Of a DNA stretch of 9,376 bases, positions 1 through 8,508 are shown piece by piece. The position numbers and the translations under genes were made by a program. This DNA is from an uncultured Eubacteriales bacterium (GTDB lineage: Bacteria > Bacillota_A > Clostridia > Oscillospirales > Acutalibacteraceae). The notes under the pieces are model-generated. The model saw only the letters and a list, made by a program, of their open reading frames with translations, searched no databases and was not told the origin of the DNA. Location: positions 1-9,376 of the forward strand of contig CAKSGI010000065.1 in NCBI GenBank assembly GCA_934454005.1, given 5' to 3'. Position 1 is the stretch's first letter. Each line of letters opens with the position of its first letter.

Positions 1-1
1 G

Positions 2-94
2 GTCAACGATGAAGAGCTTAACAGACTTGATTGGGAGCTTGAGAAAGGCTTCAACGAGGATCTCCAAAGAGAAAAAATCTCACAGATGGTGTAA
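2..94 (+). CDS. C-terminal tail of an unidentified gene, cut by the window edge
   Basis: An open frame enters from the left edge and ends at a TAA at 92-94, giving 30 residues, acidic and probably helical, that include DEELNRLDWELEKGFNEDLQ and end in KISQMV. The first 60 bases are about 47% G+C, far above the uvrB/uvrA genes, and the reverse frame is a low-complexity Ser/Leu run typical of a shadow. I do not recognise the family. The ORF tail is followed by about 200 bases of noncoding, hairpin-bearing sequence and then a sudden drop in G+C. That fits the right-hand end of a mobile element (IS with a long noncoding end, TnpB-type element or intron-encoded protein), but no transposase, reverse transcriptase or TnpB motif is visible in these 30 residues. 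Sequence to the left of the window would settle it. Confidence 0.5.
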   Translation, partial: VNDEELNRLDWELEKGFNEDLQREKISQMV

Positions 95-186
95 GAGTAG
101 GCTTTTTGAAAAACGTGATGAAATTGCCGTTTAATCTAGGTGAGTCTGCTCTAAACAGTAAAGAAGTGCAGGACATGCCAGATAAA

Positions 187-224
187 ATGTAGGCTTCTGA
201 TGTTAAAAACCAGTAATCCTACAT
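187..224 (+). repeat. Nested stem-loop
   Basis: The arms ATGTAGG (187-193) and CCTACAT (218-224) are perfectly complementary. An inner CTG/CAG pair sits inside the loop, giving a two-tier hairpin. It is G+C-richer than its surroundings and lacks a following T-run, so it is more likely a structured RNA or DNA end than an intrinsic terminator. Confidence 0.4.
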
Positions 225-236
225 ATAAAGAAAAAT

Positions 237-261
237 AACTGTGGGTGTCGCCAACAGTTTT
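237..261 (+). terminator. Hairpin followed by a short T-run, weak terminator candidate
   Basis: AACTGT (237-242) pairs with ACAGTT (254-259). An inner GG/CC extension follows one mismatch, and the T-run at 258-261 is only four bases and overlaps the stem. It could terminate the upstream transcript, or it could be the terminal hairpin of a mobile element. Confidence 0.3.
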
Positions 262-300
262 AGGAATTGCCTCAGTTTAAAAGGAGATTTGGCGTATTTA

Positions 301-470
301 TTTAAAGATAAAATGTTAATTTTAAAAAGTAATGATTTGAAAAATAATAATCTTAAGAATTTAGGGTAATTGTAAAATTAATTTATAAAGGATCAAAAAT
401 TTCCGAGTTTACAAATTAACAATTAAGACAAATATTTTCACTTTACTATAGCCCTTTCTTTTATATAAAA
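301..470. other. AT-rich intergenic stretch with an imperfect dyad at 378-419
   Basis: No gene is visible here. The sequence is about 17% G+C over 301-420. The best structure is a dyad: TTAATTTATAAA (378-389) pairs with TTTACAAATTAA (408-419) with one mismatch, and GGA/TCC pair just inside the arms. In DNA this AT-rich, a dyad of this kind is only weak evidence for function. Confidence 0.3.
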
Positions 471-473
471 AGG

Positions 474-482
474 TGATATAAT
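474..482 (+). promoter_or_regulatory. Extended -10 promoter element upstream of uvrB
   Basis: TGATATAAT matches the extended -10 form TG-N-TATAAT exactly, with TATAAT at 477-482. No good -35 lies at the usual distance (TTTCTT at 455-460 is the best), as is common for extended -10 promoters. Transcription would start about 60 bases before uvrB. It is an alternative to, or works with, the promoter at 499-528. Confidence 0.45.
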
Positions 483-498
483 ATATGATATATTGGTA

Positions 499-528
499 TT
501 GATTATAAACAATGAAAAATGATAGAAT
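499..528 (+). promoter_or_regulatory. Candidate sigma-A promoter of uvrBA
   Basis: TTGATT (499-504) and TAGAAT (523-528) are separated by 18 bases, each matching the housekeeping consensus at four or five of six positions. Transcription would begin only about 20 bases before the uvrB start codon. The 10-bp inverted repeat 503-512/533-542 overlaps this promoter and could be an operator. A Gram-positive LexA box of GAAC-N4-GTTC type was looked for in 300-554 and not seen. Confidence 0.45.
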
Positions 529-542
529 AATTTTGTTTATAA
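503..542. repeat. 10-bp perfect inverted repeat around the uvrB promoter
   Basis: TTATAAACAA (503-512) is the exact reverse complement of TTGTTTATAA (533-542). The arms flank the candidate -10 at 523-528, and the right arm ends two bases before the AGGAG ribosome binding site (544-548). It could be a protein-binding site, or in the transcript from the upstream promoter a hairpin next to the ribosome binding site. Confidence 0.45.
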
Positions 543-554
543 AAGGAGAAAAAG

Positions 555-2507
555 ATGTTTAAGCTATGTTCAAATTATAAACCAACTGGAGATCAGCCAA
601 GAGCTATAGAATCTTTAATAAATGGTGTGAATAATGGTTATAAAGAACAAACATTGTTAGGTGTTACAGGTTCTGGAAAAACATTTACAATGGCTAATGT
701 AATAGCAAATTTAAATAGGCCAACTTTAGTTTTAGCTCATAATAAAACATTGGCAGCTCAGTTGTGTTCAGAGTTTAAGGAGTTTTTTCCAGAGAATGCA
801 GTTGAATATTTTGTTAGCTATTATGATTACTATCAACCAGAAGCATATATAGCTAATACCGACACTTATATTGAAAAAGACTCCTCTATTAATGAGGAAA
901 TAGATAAACTTAGGCATTCGGCGACATCGGCTTTATCTGAAAGAAGAGATGTTATAATAGTTTCTAGTGTATCATGCATATATAGTTTAGGTAATCCTAT
1001 AGATTACAAAACTATGGTGATTTCTTTGCGGCCTGGTATGGAGAAAAACAGAGATGAACTTTTAAATAAGCTTGTAGAAATTCAATATGAGAGAAATGAT
1101 GTAAATTTTATAAGAAATAAATTTCGTGTTAGAGGAGATGTTGTAGAAATTTTTCCTGCATCTTCTGGAGATTCTGTAATTAGGGTTGAGTTTTTTGGAG
1201 ATGAAATAGATAGAATAAGTGAAATAAATCCTGTTACTGGTGAAGTAAAGGCAAATCTTAAACATGTTGCTATATATCCCGCATCTCATTATATTGTTCC
1301 GAAAGATAAGTTAGATATAGCATTATCTAATATAGAAAATGAACTCGATAGTCGTCTTGAATATTTTAGAAAACAAGGAAAGTTACTAGAGGCTCAAAGA
1401 ATAGAGCAACGGACTAGGTATGATATTGAGATGTTAAAAGAAATAGGCTTTTGTAAAGGGATAGAAAATTATTCTAGAATTATGTCTGGTCGTCCAGCTG
1501 GTAGTGCACCATTTACTTTATTAGATTATTTTCCAAAGGATTTTTTACTTTTTGTTGATGAGTCTCATGTGACATTACCACAAGTAAGAGGAATGTATGC
1601 GGGAGATAAAGCTAGAAAGGAAAACTTAATTAATTATGGTTTTAGGTTACCATCAGCGTTTGATAATAGGCCACTTAATTTTAATGAGTTTTATGATAGA
1701 GTAAATCAAGCTATATTTGTGAGTGCTACTCCTGGAGAATTTGAAAAAGAAAAGAGTAAGCAAATTGTTGAACAGGTTATTAGACCAACGGGACTTTTAG
1801 ATCCTGAAATAATAGTTAAACCAGTTGATGGGCAGATAGATGATCTAGTTTCAGAAATAAATATAAGAGTAGAAAAAAAAGAGAGAGTTTTGGTTACTAC
1901 TTTAACTAAAAAGATGGCAGAAGATCTTACTTTGTATTTTGAAGGCGTTGGGATAAAAGTTAGGTATATGCACTATGATATTGATACAGTTGAACGTATG
2001 GAAATAGTTAGAGATTTACGGCTAGGAGAATTTGATGTTTTAGTTGGAATTAATTTATTAAGAGAAGGTCTTGATATACCAGAAGTATCTTTAGTTGCAA
2101 TATTGGATGCTGATAAAGAGGGCTTTTTAAGATCTGACAGATCATTAATACAAACTATAGGTAGAGCAGCAAGGAATGCTGATGGACAGGTAATAATGTA
2201 TGCAGATTCTGTTACACCATCTATGGAGAGGGCAATTATGGAAACGGAACGTAGAAGATCCATACAAATAAAATATAATTCTGAACATGGAATAGTACCT
2301 AAAACTATTGTAAAAAAAGTTTCAGATATATTAGAAATTTCTACACATGATGATAGTAAGAACCAAAAGAAAAAGTTAACTAAAGAACAGAAACAACAGT
2401 TGATAGTACAGTTAAAAAGAGAAATGAAGGCAGCGGCTAAACTATTAGAATTTGAGCACGCGGCATATTTAAGAGATAAAATTAAAAAATTAGAAGTTAA
2501 TCAATAA
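555..2507 (+). CDS. uvrB: UvrB, excinuclease ABC subunit B
   Basis: UvrB is the damage-verifying helicase-like subunit of cytoplasmic nucleotide excision repair. UvrA loads it on damaged DNA and it then recruits UvrC for the two incisions. The 650 residues are close to the usual 655-670. Visible features are Walker A GVTGSGKT (36-43), the tyrosine-rich beta-hairpin from [10 protein letters not shown] (89-98) that inserts between the strands, Walker B DESH (335-338), [21 protein letters not shown], the helicase motif [10 protein letters not shown] (533-540), and a C-terminal UVR domain (about 610-650) that binds UvrC. The ATG follows AGGAG (544-548) by six bases. Small departures from the usual sequence are SALSERRDV (normally SALFERRDV), CIYSLG (normally CIYGLG) and EAYIAN (normally EAYIPQ). 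uvrA starts 15 bases after the stop, so the two are co-transcribed. Confidence 0.97.
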   Translation: MFKLCSNYKPTGDQPRAIESLINGVNNGYKEQTLLGVTGSGKTFTMANVIANLNRPTLVLAHNKTLAAQLCSEFKEFFPENAVEYFVSYYDYYQPEAYIANTDTYIEKDSSINEEIDKLRHSATSALSERRDVIIVSSVSCIYSLGNPIDYKTMVISLRPGMEKNRDELLNKLVEIQYERNDVNFIRNKFRVRGDVVEIFPASSGDSVIRVEFFGDEIDRISEINPVTGEVKANLKHVAIYPASHYIVPKDKLDIALSNIENELDSRLEYFRKQGKLLEAQRIEQRTRYDIEMLKEIGFCKGIENYSRIMSGRPAGSAPFTLLDYFPKDFLLFVDESHVTLPQVRGMYAGDKARKENLINYGFRLPSAFDNRPLNFNEFYDRVNQAIFVSATPGEFEKEKSKQIVEQVIRPTGLLDPEIIVKPVDGQIDDLVSEINIRVEKKERVLVTTLTKKMAEDLTLYFEGVGIKVRYMHYDIDTVERMEIVRDLRLGEFDVLVGINLLREGLDIPEVSLVAILDADKEGFLRSDRSLIQTIGRAARNADGQVIMYADSVTPSMERAIMETERRRSIQIKYNSEHGIVPKTIVKKVSDILEISTHDDSKNQKKKLTKEQKQQLIVQLKREMKAAAKLLEFEHAAYLRDKIKKLEVNQ

Positions 2508-2522
2508 GTTGGTGAGGAAAAC

Positions 2523-5354
2523 ATGGCTATAAAAAATATTAAAATTAAAGGAGCAAGGGCACATAACCTTAAAAATATTAGTTTAGAGATTCCTAGGGAT
2601 AAATTAGTTGTATTAACAGGGCTTTCTGGTTCTGGGAAATCGTCACTTGCATTTGATACTATATATGCGGAAGGACAGAGAAGATATGTTGAATCTTTAT
2701 CATCTTATGCAAGACAATTTTTAGGGCAAATGGATAAGCCTGATGTTGACTATATAGAAGGACTTTCGCCATCTATTGCTATTGATCAAAAAACAACTTC
2801 AAAAAATCCAAGATCAACTGTTGGCACAGTGACTGAAATATATGATTATTTAAGACTTTTGTATGCAAGGATTGGAATTCCACATTGTCCAATTTGCGGA
2901 AAAGAAATAAAACAGCAGTCAATAGACCAAATAGTTGATAAAGTAATGGCTATTGAGGAAAACACCAAAATTCAAGTATTATCGCCTATTGTAAAAAATA
3001 GAAAAGGTGAACATATAAAAGAATTGGAATCCACTAGAAAAAATGGCTATGTTAGGGTGAGGATAGATGGAATCATCTATGATTTATCTGAAGAAATTAA
3101 GCTTGAAAAAAACAAGAAACACTCAATAGATATTATAGTGGATAGACTTGTTATAAAAGAATCAATAAAATCCAGATTATCGGATTCTATTGAAACGGCA
3201 TCTAAATTATCAGATGGATTAATAATTATAAATATTTTAAATGGTAACGATATATTGTTTTCACAAAATTACGCATGTCCTGATCATGGTGTAAGTATAG
3301 ATGAGCTTACACCAAGGATGTTTTCTTTTAATAATCCTTTTGGTGCCTGTAAAAAATGTACTGGATTAGGTGTGTTTATGAAAGTAGATCCCAATTTAAT
3401 ATTACCTAATAAAGAATTATCTATTAGACAGGGAGGAATAAAGGGTAGTGGTTGGGCTATGGAGGGAAGCACAATAGCTAAAATGTATTTTGAAGCGCTA
3501 GCTAAAAAATATAAGTTTTCTTTAGATACACCAATAAAAAAACTATCTAAAAAGGTAGTAGACATACTTTTATATGGAACTAATGGAGAAAAAATAAAAG
3601 TGGTAAGGAAAAATGAGTATGGACAAGGAACTTATAATACAGAATTTGAAGGTATTATTAATAACTTAGAAAGGAGGTTTAGAGAAACACAAAGTAACTG
3701 GATAAAAGAAGAAATAGAATCATATATGAGTGCTGTTCACTGTGATGAATGTAATGGACAACGGTTATCAAATGAAAGTTTATCAGTTTTAGTGGGAAAT
3801 ATAAATATAAGCGAATTTTGTGAAAAATCTGTTAGTGATGCTATTGATTTTATTAAAAATTTGAGGCTAACAGAAAAAGAAAAAATGATTGCGTCACCTA
3901 TTGTAAAGGAAATTTCTGAAAGATTGGGATTTCTTAAAAGTGTTGGATTAGAATATCTTACACTTTCACGTTCATCAGGGACTTTATCAGGAGGAGAGAG
4001 TCAAAGAATACGGCTTGCTACACAAATAGGTTCATCTCTTATGGGTGTTTTGTATATATTAGATGAGCCAAGTATAGGACTACATCAAAGAGATAATGAT
4101 AAGTTATTAAAGACCTTAAAGCGTCTAAGAGATATAGGGAATACAGTCCTTGTAGTTGAGCATGATGAAGATACAATGTATGCTGCAGATAGTATTGTTG
4201 ATATAGGCCCGGGTGCTGGGAGGCACGGGGGAGAAGTTGTATGTATAGGTACAGTTGACGAAATCAAATCTTGTGAAAAATCTATTACAGGGCAATATTT
4301 ATCTGGAAAGAAAAAAATAGAGGTTCCTAAACAAAGAAGAAAAGGAAATGGAAATATTATAAGGATATTTGGAGCAAAAGAAAATAATTTAAAAAATATA
4401 AATGTTGATATTCCACTTGGGAAATTGGTTTGTGTTACAGGAGTTTCTGGTTCTGGAAAATCTTCTCTTATAAATGAAATTTTATATAAATATTTATCTC
4501 ATAAACTTAATAAATCAAAATTAAGACCAGGAAAACACGATAAAATAATCGGAGTTGAAAATTTAGATAAAATAATAGATATAAATCAATCGCCTATAGG
4601 AAGAACACCTAGATCAAATCCAGCAACTTATACTGGGGTTTTTACAGATATAAGAGAATTATATGCATCTATGCAAGAGTCTAAGGTTAAGGGATTTGGG
4701 CCGAGTAGATTTTCTTTTAATGTAAAGGGAGGAAGATGTGAGTCTTGCCAAGGAGATGGCATAATAAAAATAGAAATGCATTTTCTTCCAGATATATATG
4801 TTCCCTGTGAAGTTTGTAGAGGAAAAAGATATAACAGAGAGACCCTTGAAATAAAATACAAAGGTAAAAATATATATGACATTCTTGAAATGACAGTAGA
4901 GGAAGGTTTAGAATTCTTTGCTAATATTCCAAAAATAAAAAGGAAACTTCAAACATTATTTGATGTTGGTTTGGGATATATAAAAATAGGTCAACCGGCA
5001 ACTACGCTTTCTGGCGGAGAAGCACAAAGAATAAAATTAGCATCAGAATTATCTAAGAGATCAACAGGGAAAACAATGTATATCCTTGATGAACCAACTA
5101 CGGGGCTGCATATAGCAGATGTTCATAAACTTATAAATATATTACACAAACTTGTAGAGTCCGGAAATACGGTAGTTGTAATAGAACATAATTTAGACTT
5201 TATAAAAACCGCTGATTATATAATAGATTTAGGTCCAGAAGGCGGAGATAAAGGTGGATATATTGTGGGAGAGGGAACTCCAGAAGAAATATGTAAAATT
5301 AAAGAGTCTTATACAGGAGAATATTTAAAAAAAGTTATAGATAAAATCTCTTAA
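2523..5354 (+). CDS. uvrA: UvrA, excinuclease ABC subunit A
   Basis: UvrA is the dimeric ABC-type ATPase that finds bulky DNA lesions and hands them to UvrB. The 943 residues match the family length. The first nucleotide-binding domain has Walker [10 protein letters not shown] (33-41), signature TLSGGESQR (487-495) and Walker B ILDEP (D514, E515). The second has Walker [10 protein letters not shown] (640-648), signature TLSGGEAQR (828-836) and D856, E857. Zinc modules are complete: C122/C125, C252 with H255 and C276/C279, C407/C410, C739/C742 and C762/C765. The region between the first zinc pair and about residue 250 corresponds to the UvrB-binding domain. The ATG is preceded by GGTGAGG (2511-2517). 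uvrC, which often lies nearby in related genomes, is not next to it here. All key residues are intact. Confidence 0.97.
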   Translation: MAIKNIKIKGARAHNLKNISLEIPRDKLVVLTGLSGSGKSSLAFDTIYAEGQRRYVESLSSYARQFLGQMDKPDVDYIEGLSPSIAIDQKTTSKNPRSTVGTVTEIYDYLRLLYARIGIPHCPICGKEIKQQSIDQIVDKVMAIEENTKIQVLSPIVKNRKGEHIKELESTRKNGYVRVRIDGIIYDLSEEIKLEKNKKHSIDIIVDRLVIKESIKSRLSDSIETASKLSDGLIIINILNGNDILFSQNYACPDHGVSIDELTPRMFSFNNPFGACKKCTGLGVFMKVDPNLILPNKELSIRQGGIKGSGWAMEGSTIAKMYFEALAKKYKFSLDTPIKKLSKKVVDILLYGTNGEKIKVVRKNEYGQGTYNTEFEGIINNLERRFRETQSNWIKEEIESYMSAVHCDECNGQRLSNESLSVLVGNINISEFCEKSVSDAIDFIKNLRLTEKEKMIASPIVKEISERLGFLKSVGLEYLTLSRSSGTLSGGESQRIRLATQIGSSLMGVLYILDEPSIGLHQRDNDKLLKTLKRLRDIGNTVLVVEHDEDTMYAADSIVDIGPGAGRHGGEVVCIGTVDEIKSCEKSITGQYLSGKKKIEVPKQRRKGNGNIIRIFGAKENNLKNINVDIPLGKLVCVTGVSGSGKSSLINEILYKYLSHKLNKSKLRPGKHDKIIGVENLDKIIDINQSPIGRTPRSNPATYTGVFTDIRELYASMQESKVKGFGPSRFSFNVKGGRCESCQGDGIIKIEMHFLPDIYVPCEVCRGKRYNRETLEIKYKGKNIYDILEMTVEEGLEFFANIPKIKRKLQTLFDVGLGYIKIGQPATTLSGGEAQRIKLASELSKRSTGKTMYILDEPTTGLHIADVHKLINILHKLVESGNTVVVIEHNLDFIKTADYIIDLGPEGGDKGGYIVGEGTPEEICKIKESYTGEYLKKVIDKIS

Positions 5355-5387
5355 ACCCATATGCAGCAAAGCTGCACGTGAGTTTAA
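5351..5387. terminator. Stem-loop between convergent uvrA and the small gene
   Basis: A 17-base arm (5351-5367) overlaps the uvrA stop codon and pairs with 5371-5387 across an AAA loop, with two mismatches and one G-U pair. The core GCAGC-AAA-GCTGC is perfect. It sits in the 45-base gap between two convergent genes, the right place for a shared bidirectional terminator. Neither side is followed by a long T-run (GTTT on the plus strand), so termination may be partial or factor-assisted. Confidence 0.55.
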
Positions 5388-5399
5388 AAATTGATTATA

Positions 5400-5588
5400 T
5401 TAATTATTTTCTAAAAGTTTATCGGCATAGTCTCTTAGCTCTTCTTCAGAGTGAATATTTTTTGATCGTGAGTTTATTGCATCTTTAACATAATCAGGAA
5501 GAGATTCATAATAAGAATTTAAATTTCTATCTTTTATTAGCATGTCATTAAGATTAAAAGGGTTTCCTGAGTAAAAACCACTTCGCAT
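5400..5588 (-). CDS. Small conserved-type hypothetical protein, 62 residues
   Basis: The product is short, soluble and charged, with no signal peptide or membrane segment. Its core SYYESLPDYVKDAINSRS followed by IHSEEELRDYADKLLENN resembles, from memory, small uncharacterised clostridial proteins with an LPDYV-x-(D/E)-x-I-x-x-R-(S/G) plus SEEEL-x-x-YA pattern; I know of no function. It is probably mostly helical. The gene is real rather than a shadow: it lies in an otherwise gene-free interval, the ATG is preceded on its own strand by GAGGTGAT seven bases away, and a promoter (-10 TATAAA, -35 GTGACA) lies upstream. It is convergent with uvrA and divergent from valS, so it is its own transcription unit. 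Confidence 0.8.
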   Translation of the reverse strand: MRSGFYSGNPFNLNDMLIKDRNLNSYYESLPDYVKDAINSRSKNIHSEEELRDYADKLLENN

Positions 5589-5626
5589 ATTATATCACCT
5601 CAAAAGTATTTTTTGCCGACATATTA

Positions 5627-5655
5627 TTTATATTCAAAAAAATAAAAATTGTCAC
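5627..5655 (-). promoter_or_regulatory. Sigma-A type promoter for the small minus-strand gene
   Basis: Read on the minus strand, GTGACA (5650-5655) and TATAAA (5627-5632) each match the housekeeping consensus at five of six positions, with an ideal 17-base spacer. The start site would be near 5620, about 30 bases before the ATG. A sporulation-type (sigma-F/G) promoter was looked for and is less convincing. Confidence 0.6.
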
Positions 5656-5661
5656 AATTTT
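5645..5661. promoter_or_regulatory. Perfect 17-bp palindrome, possible operator
   Basis: AAAATTGT-C-ACAATTTT is a perfect dyad with 8-base arms around one central base. It covers the -35 hexamer of the minus-strand promoter, so a dimeric regulator bound here could repress the small gene. It does not match Fur/PerR, CIRCE, Rex or LexA boxes as I know them. The binding protein is unknown. Confidence 0.45.
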
Positions 5662-5714
5662 AGATAATTGACTTTTTTCTTTAAAATAGTCCATATCTTT
5701 ATTACGTAAAAAAT

Positions 5715-5773
5715 TTTGTGAGTAAATAATTATTTTTTATTGACTATAGGTCATATTTGTGAGAAAATAATAA
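5715..5773. repeat. Imperfect direct repeat, 18-bp units 41 bp apart
   Basis: TTTGTGAGTAAATAATTA (5715-5732) and TTTGTGAGAAAATAATAA (5756-5773) agree at 16 of 18 positions. The spacing is close to four turns of DNA. The second copy overlaps the expected -10 region of valS, so the pair could be duplicated promoter elements or binding sites. Confidence 0.4.
5740..5768 (+). promoter_or_regulatory. Candidate promoter of valS
   Basis: TTGACT (5740-5745) is a strong -35. With a 17-base spacer the -10 would be GAAAAT (5763-5768), four of six matches; AATAAT at 5766-5771 is an alternative with a longer spacer. The leader would be only about 35 bases. Confidence 0.45.
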
Positions 5774-5793
5774 AATAAAAATAAGTGCAACGT

Positions 5794-5800
5794 AAAGGAG
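5794..5800 (+). promoter_or_regulatory. Ribosome binding site that fixes the valS start at 5809
   Basis: AAAGGAG lies eight bases before the ATG at 5809. The frame is also open to a GTG at 5785, but that codon lies upstream of this site, so the site supports the ATG. Confidence 0.85.
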
Positions 5801-5808
5801 AAACATTA

Positions 5809-8430
5809 ATGGAAAAAGGACTTGAAAAAGCTTATGATCCCAAAAAAGTTGAGAATAAAATATACAATTTTTGGATGGAAAAAAATTATTTTCATGCAGA
5901 AATAGACGAAAAAAAACAACCTTATACTATCGTAATTCCTCCTCCGAATATTACTGGTCAATTGCATATGGGGCATGCCCTTGATGAGACGTTGCAAGAT
6001 ATTATTATAAGATATAAAAGGATGAAGGGTTATTCAGTTTTATGGTTGCCAGGAACAGATCATGCATCTATAGCAACAGAGGCTAAGATAGTCGAAGCGA
6101 TGAAGAAAGAAAATTTGTCTAAAGAAGATTTGGGAAGAGAAAAATTTTTAGAACGTGCATGGGATTGGAAAAATAAGTATGGATCTAGGATTATTGAGCA
6201 GTTGAAAAAATTAGGATCTTCTTGTGACTGGGAAAGAGAGAGATTTACTTTAGATGAAGGTTGTTCAAAAGCGGTAAAAGAGGTTTTTGTAAATCTTTAT
6301 AATAAGGGGCTTATATATAGAGGAGAAAGAATTATAAATTGGTGCCCTAATTGTAGGACATCTATTTCGGATGCTGAAGTTAATTTTGAAGAGCATGATG
6401 GTAACTTTTTTCATATAAGATATCCACTTGCTGATGAATCGGGATACTTAGTTTTAGCAACTACAAGACCAGAAACGCTTTTGGGTGATACAGCGATTGC
6501 TGTGAATCCGAATGACGAAAGATATGAAAGCTATGTTGGTAAAAATGTTAAATTACCTTTAGTGAATAGAGAAATTCCGATTGTAGCAGATAACTATGTG
6601 GAAATGGATTTTGGAACTGGTGTTGTAAAAATAACTCCGGCTCATGATCCTAATGATTTCGAAGTAGGCGAAAGGCATAATCTGCCAATCATAACGGTTA
6701 TGGACGAATGTGCAATTATGAATGAAAATGCTGGTAAATATAAAGGTCTTGATAGATATAAAGCAAGAAAACAAATTGTTAATGATCTTGAGTCTGAGGG
6801 ATTTCTTGTAAAAATTGAACCTGTAAAGCACAATGTAGGAGTATGTTATAGATGTTCTGATATTATTGAGCCTAGGATTTCAAAACAATGGTTTGTAAAA
6901 ATGAAACCTTTGGCAGAGCCAGCGATTAAAAAAGTTAAAGATGGAGAGATCAAATTCATTCCTGAAAGATTCAGTAGAGTTTACTTTAACTGGATGGAAA
7001 ATATTAAAGATTGGTGTATTTCTAGGCAATTATGGTGGGGGCATAGGATACCGGCTTATTATTGTAATGATTGCGGTAATATTGTAGTATCTAAAGAGGA
7101 AATTGATATTTGTCCAAAATGTAAAGGAACTAGTATTCATCAAGATGAGGATACTTTAGATACATGGTTTTCTGCAGCACTATGGCCATTTTCCACACTT
7201 GGTTGGCCAGAGAAAACTAAAGAATTAAAATATTTTTATCCTACAAATACACTTGTAACGGGATATGACATCATATTTTTCTGGGTTGCAAGAATGATAT
7301 TTTCCGGACTCGAGCATATGGGGGAAATACCTTTCGATACAGTTCTTATTCATGGTCTCGTTAGAGATTCAAAGGGACGTAAAATGTCTAAATCTTTGGG
7401 TAATGGAATAGATCCTCTTGAAATTATAGATAAATATGGGGCTGATGCTTTAAGATTTAGTTTGGCTACTGGGAATAGTCCTGGAAATGATATGAGATTT
7501 TCTGATGAAAAAGTGGAATCAAGCAGAAATTTCGCAAATAAAATTTGGAATGCGTCTAGATTTATTCATCTTAATATTGATGATTATGATGTTAAAAATG
7601 AATTACCAGAAAAATTAACGCTTGAAGATAAGTGGATAATAAGCACATTTAATTCCGTTGCAAAGGAAGTTAATGAGAATATAGAAAAGTTTGAATTAGG
7701 TTTAGCTATTCAAAAGCTGTATGATTTTATTTGGGATGATTTTTGTGATTGGTATATTGAATTATCAAAATCAAGGCTTCAATTTAATGATGAAGCATCT
7801 AATAATGCAAGAAATGTTTTAGTTTGGATAATTACTAATACGTTGAAACTTCTTCATCCTTTTATGCCGTTCATAACAGAAGAAATTTGGCAAACTATGC
7901 CTCATAAAGGTGAATCAATAATGGTTGAATCTTACCCTGAGTATGATGAAAAATTAAATTTTGAAGAATCAGTTGAAAAAATGCATAAAATAATGGTTGT
8001 AATAAAAGCTGTTAGAAATATAAGAAATGAAATGAATGTACCTCATTCTAAAAAGTCTAAAATTTATATAGCTACCAACGACAAAAAAACTTTTGTAAAT
8101 GGGAAAACCTATATTAGTAAATTAGCATTTGCAAATGAAATAGAAGTAGCGGAAGACTTTAATCTACCAGAGGCGATTACAATTATAACCAATGATGCTA
8201 AAATTTATATTCCAATGGATGAACTGGTAGATAAAAAAGAAGAAATAGAAAGGCTAAGTAAAGAGCTTGAAAAGGCAGAAAAAGAATTAGAATTTGCAAA
8301 TAATAAACTTAACAATCAAGGGTTTATAAACAAAGCTCCTGAAAAAGTGATTGAGGGAGTTAAAAATACTGCTAAAAAAATGTCTGAAAAGATAGAGCTT
8401 ATAAAATCTACATTGAGATCGCTAAAATAA
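5809..8430 (+). CDS. valS: Valyl-tRNA synthetase
   Basis: This class Ia synthetase attaches valine to tRNA-Val in the cytoplasm and hydrolyses mischarged threonine. From the ATG at 5809 it has 873 residues, close to the roughly 880 of other Firmicutes. The catalytic fold shows [12 protein letters not shown] with HMGH at 53-56 and the KMSKS loop at 525-529. The editing domain (about 180-345) contains ATTRPET (217-223) and TPAHDPND (276-283) with the expected aspartate at D280. Cysteine pairs C179/C182 and C346/C349 flank it, and a four-cysteine knuckle C419/C422/C435/C438 probably binds zinc. The anticodon-binding domain is about 600-745. The last 70 residues are the Glu/Lys-rich coiled-coil arm that contacts tRNA. 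The gene is complete, has its own promoter candidate and ends in a strong terminator. No T-box leader is visible. Confidence 0.97.
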   Translation: MEKGLEKAYDPKKVENKIYNFWMEKNYFHAEIDEKKQPYTIVIPPPNITGQLHMGHALDETLQDIIIRYKRMKGYSVLWLPGTDHASIATEAKIVEAMKKENLSKEDLGREKFLERAWDWKNKYGSRIIEQLKKLGSSCDWERERFTLDEGCSKAVKEVFVNLYNKGLIYRGERIINWCPNCRTSISDAEVNFEEHDGNFFHIRYPLADESGYLVLATTRPETLLGDTAIAVNPNDERYESYVGKNVKLPLVNREIPIVADNYVEMDFGTGVVKITPAHDPNDFEVGERHNLPIITVMDECAIMNENAGKYKGLDRYKARKQIVNDLESEGFLVKIEPVKHNVGVCYRCSDIIEPRISKQWFVKMKPLAEPAIKKVKDGEIKFIPERFSRVYFNWMENIKDWCISRQLWWGHRIPAYYCNDCGNIVVSKEEIDICPKCKGTSIHQDEDTLDTWFSAALWPFSTLGWPEKTKELKYFYPTNTLVTGYDIIFFWVARMIFSGLEHMGEIPFDTVLIHGLVRDSKGRKMSKSLGNGIDPLEIIDKYGADALRFSLATGNSPGNDMRFSDEKVESSRNFANKIWNASRFIHLNIDDYDVKNELPEKLTLEDKWIISTFNSVAKEVNENIEKFELGLAIQKLYDFIWDDFCDWYIELSKSRLQFNDEASNNARNVLVWIITNTLKLLHPFMPFITEEIWQTMPHKGESIMVESYPEYDEKLNFEESVEKMHKIMVVIKAVRNIRNEMNVPHSKKSKIYIATNDKKTFVNGKTYISKLAFANEIEVAEDFNLPEAITIITNDAKIYIPMDELVDKKEEIERLSKELEKAEKELEFANNKLNNQGFINKAPEKVIEGVKNTAKKMSEKIELIKSTLRSLK

Positions 8431-8441
8431 TTATTTTATTG

Positions 8442-8483
8442 AAAAACAGCAACTAATCATTTTTGATTCTAGTTGCTGTTTTT
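8442..8483 (+). terminator. Strong intrinsic terminator after valS
   Basis: AAAAACAGCAACTA (8442-8455) pairs perfectly with TAGTTGCTGTTTTT (8470-8483). An inner ATCA/TGAT pair makes the stem longer. The A-run/T-run symmetry would let it work on both strands. It separates valS from folC, two genes that are often co-transcribed in related bacteria. Confidence 0.9.
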
Positions 8484-8508
8484 AAGATTTTTTAAAATAA
8501 GATATTGT

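Larger units (their letters stand above)
95..300 (+). other. Noncoding, higher-GC tail with hairpins; possible mobile-element right end or structured RNA
   Basis: This stretch follows the unidentified ORF and differs from the AT-rich DNA to its right. It contains a nested stem-loop at 187-224 and a second hairpin at 237-259 followed by TTTT. The only open frame is a 24-codon ATG ORF (119-193) without a convincing ribosome binding site. The G+C content falls from about 42% in 241-300 to 12% in 301-360, so a boundary near 290-300 is likely. No group II intron domain V hairpin or group I intron core could be recognised, so the element type stays open. Confidence 0.35.
5589..5808. other. Divergent intergenic region without a T-box
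   Basis: This 220-base, very AT-rich stretch separates the small minus-strand gene from valS. It holds a minus-strand promoter, a 17-bp palindrome, an imperfect 18-bp direct repeat and two TTGACT hexamers reading toward valS (5668-5673 and 5740-5745). No T-box sequence, specifier stem or antiterminator/terminator pair is visible, and there is hardly room for one downstream of the nearest valS promoter. Confidence 0.6.

Noticed and set aside
119..193. A 24-codon ATG frame (MKLPFNLGES...)
   Set aside because: It has no ribosome binding site, overlaps the hairpin at 187-224, and resembles no protein I know.
1..300. Group II or group I intron end
   Set aside because: No domain V hairpin with its AGC/GUU pattern and no group I core could be found; the idea is kept only as one of several possible element types.
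289..369. A 26-codon TTG frame after AAAGGAG at 280-285
   Set aside because: The gap from the Shine-Dalgarno-like sequence to the TTG is only about two bases, the product is a low-complexity Asn/Lys/Leu peptide, and it lies across the composition boundary.
1062..1289. Minus-strand open frames inside uvrB, uvrA, valS and folC
   Set aside because: They are opposite strongly conserved genes, have biased low-complexity composition and no ribosome binding sites.
5589..5645. Sporulation sigma-F/G promoter for the small gene
   Set aside because: The best GAATA-like -35 lacks a good -10 at the right distance, whereas the sigma-A type pair with a 17-base spacer fits well.
5785..5808. An earlier GTG start for valS at 5785
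   Set aside because: The AAAGGAG site lies downstream of this codon and at ideal distance from the ATG at 5809, and the extra residues MQRKGETL simply translate the ribosome binding site.
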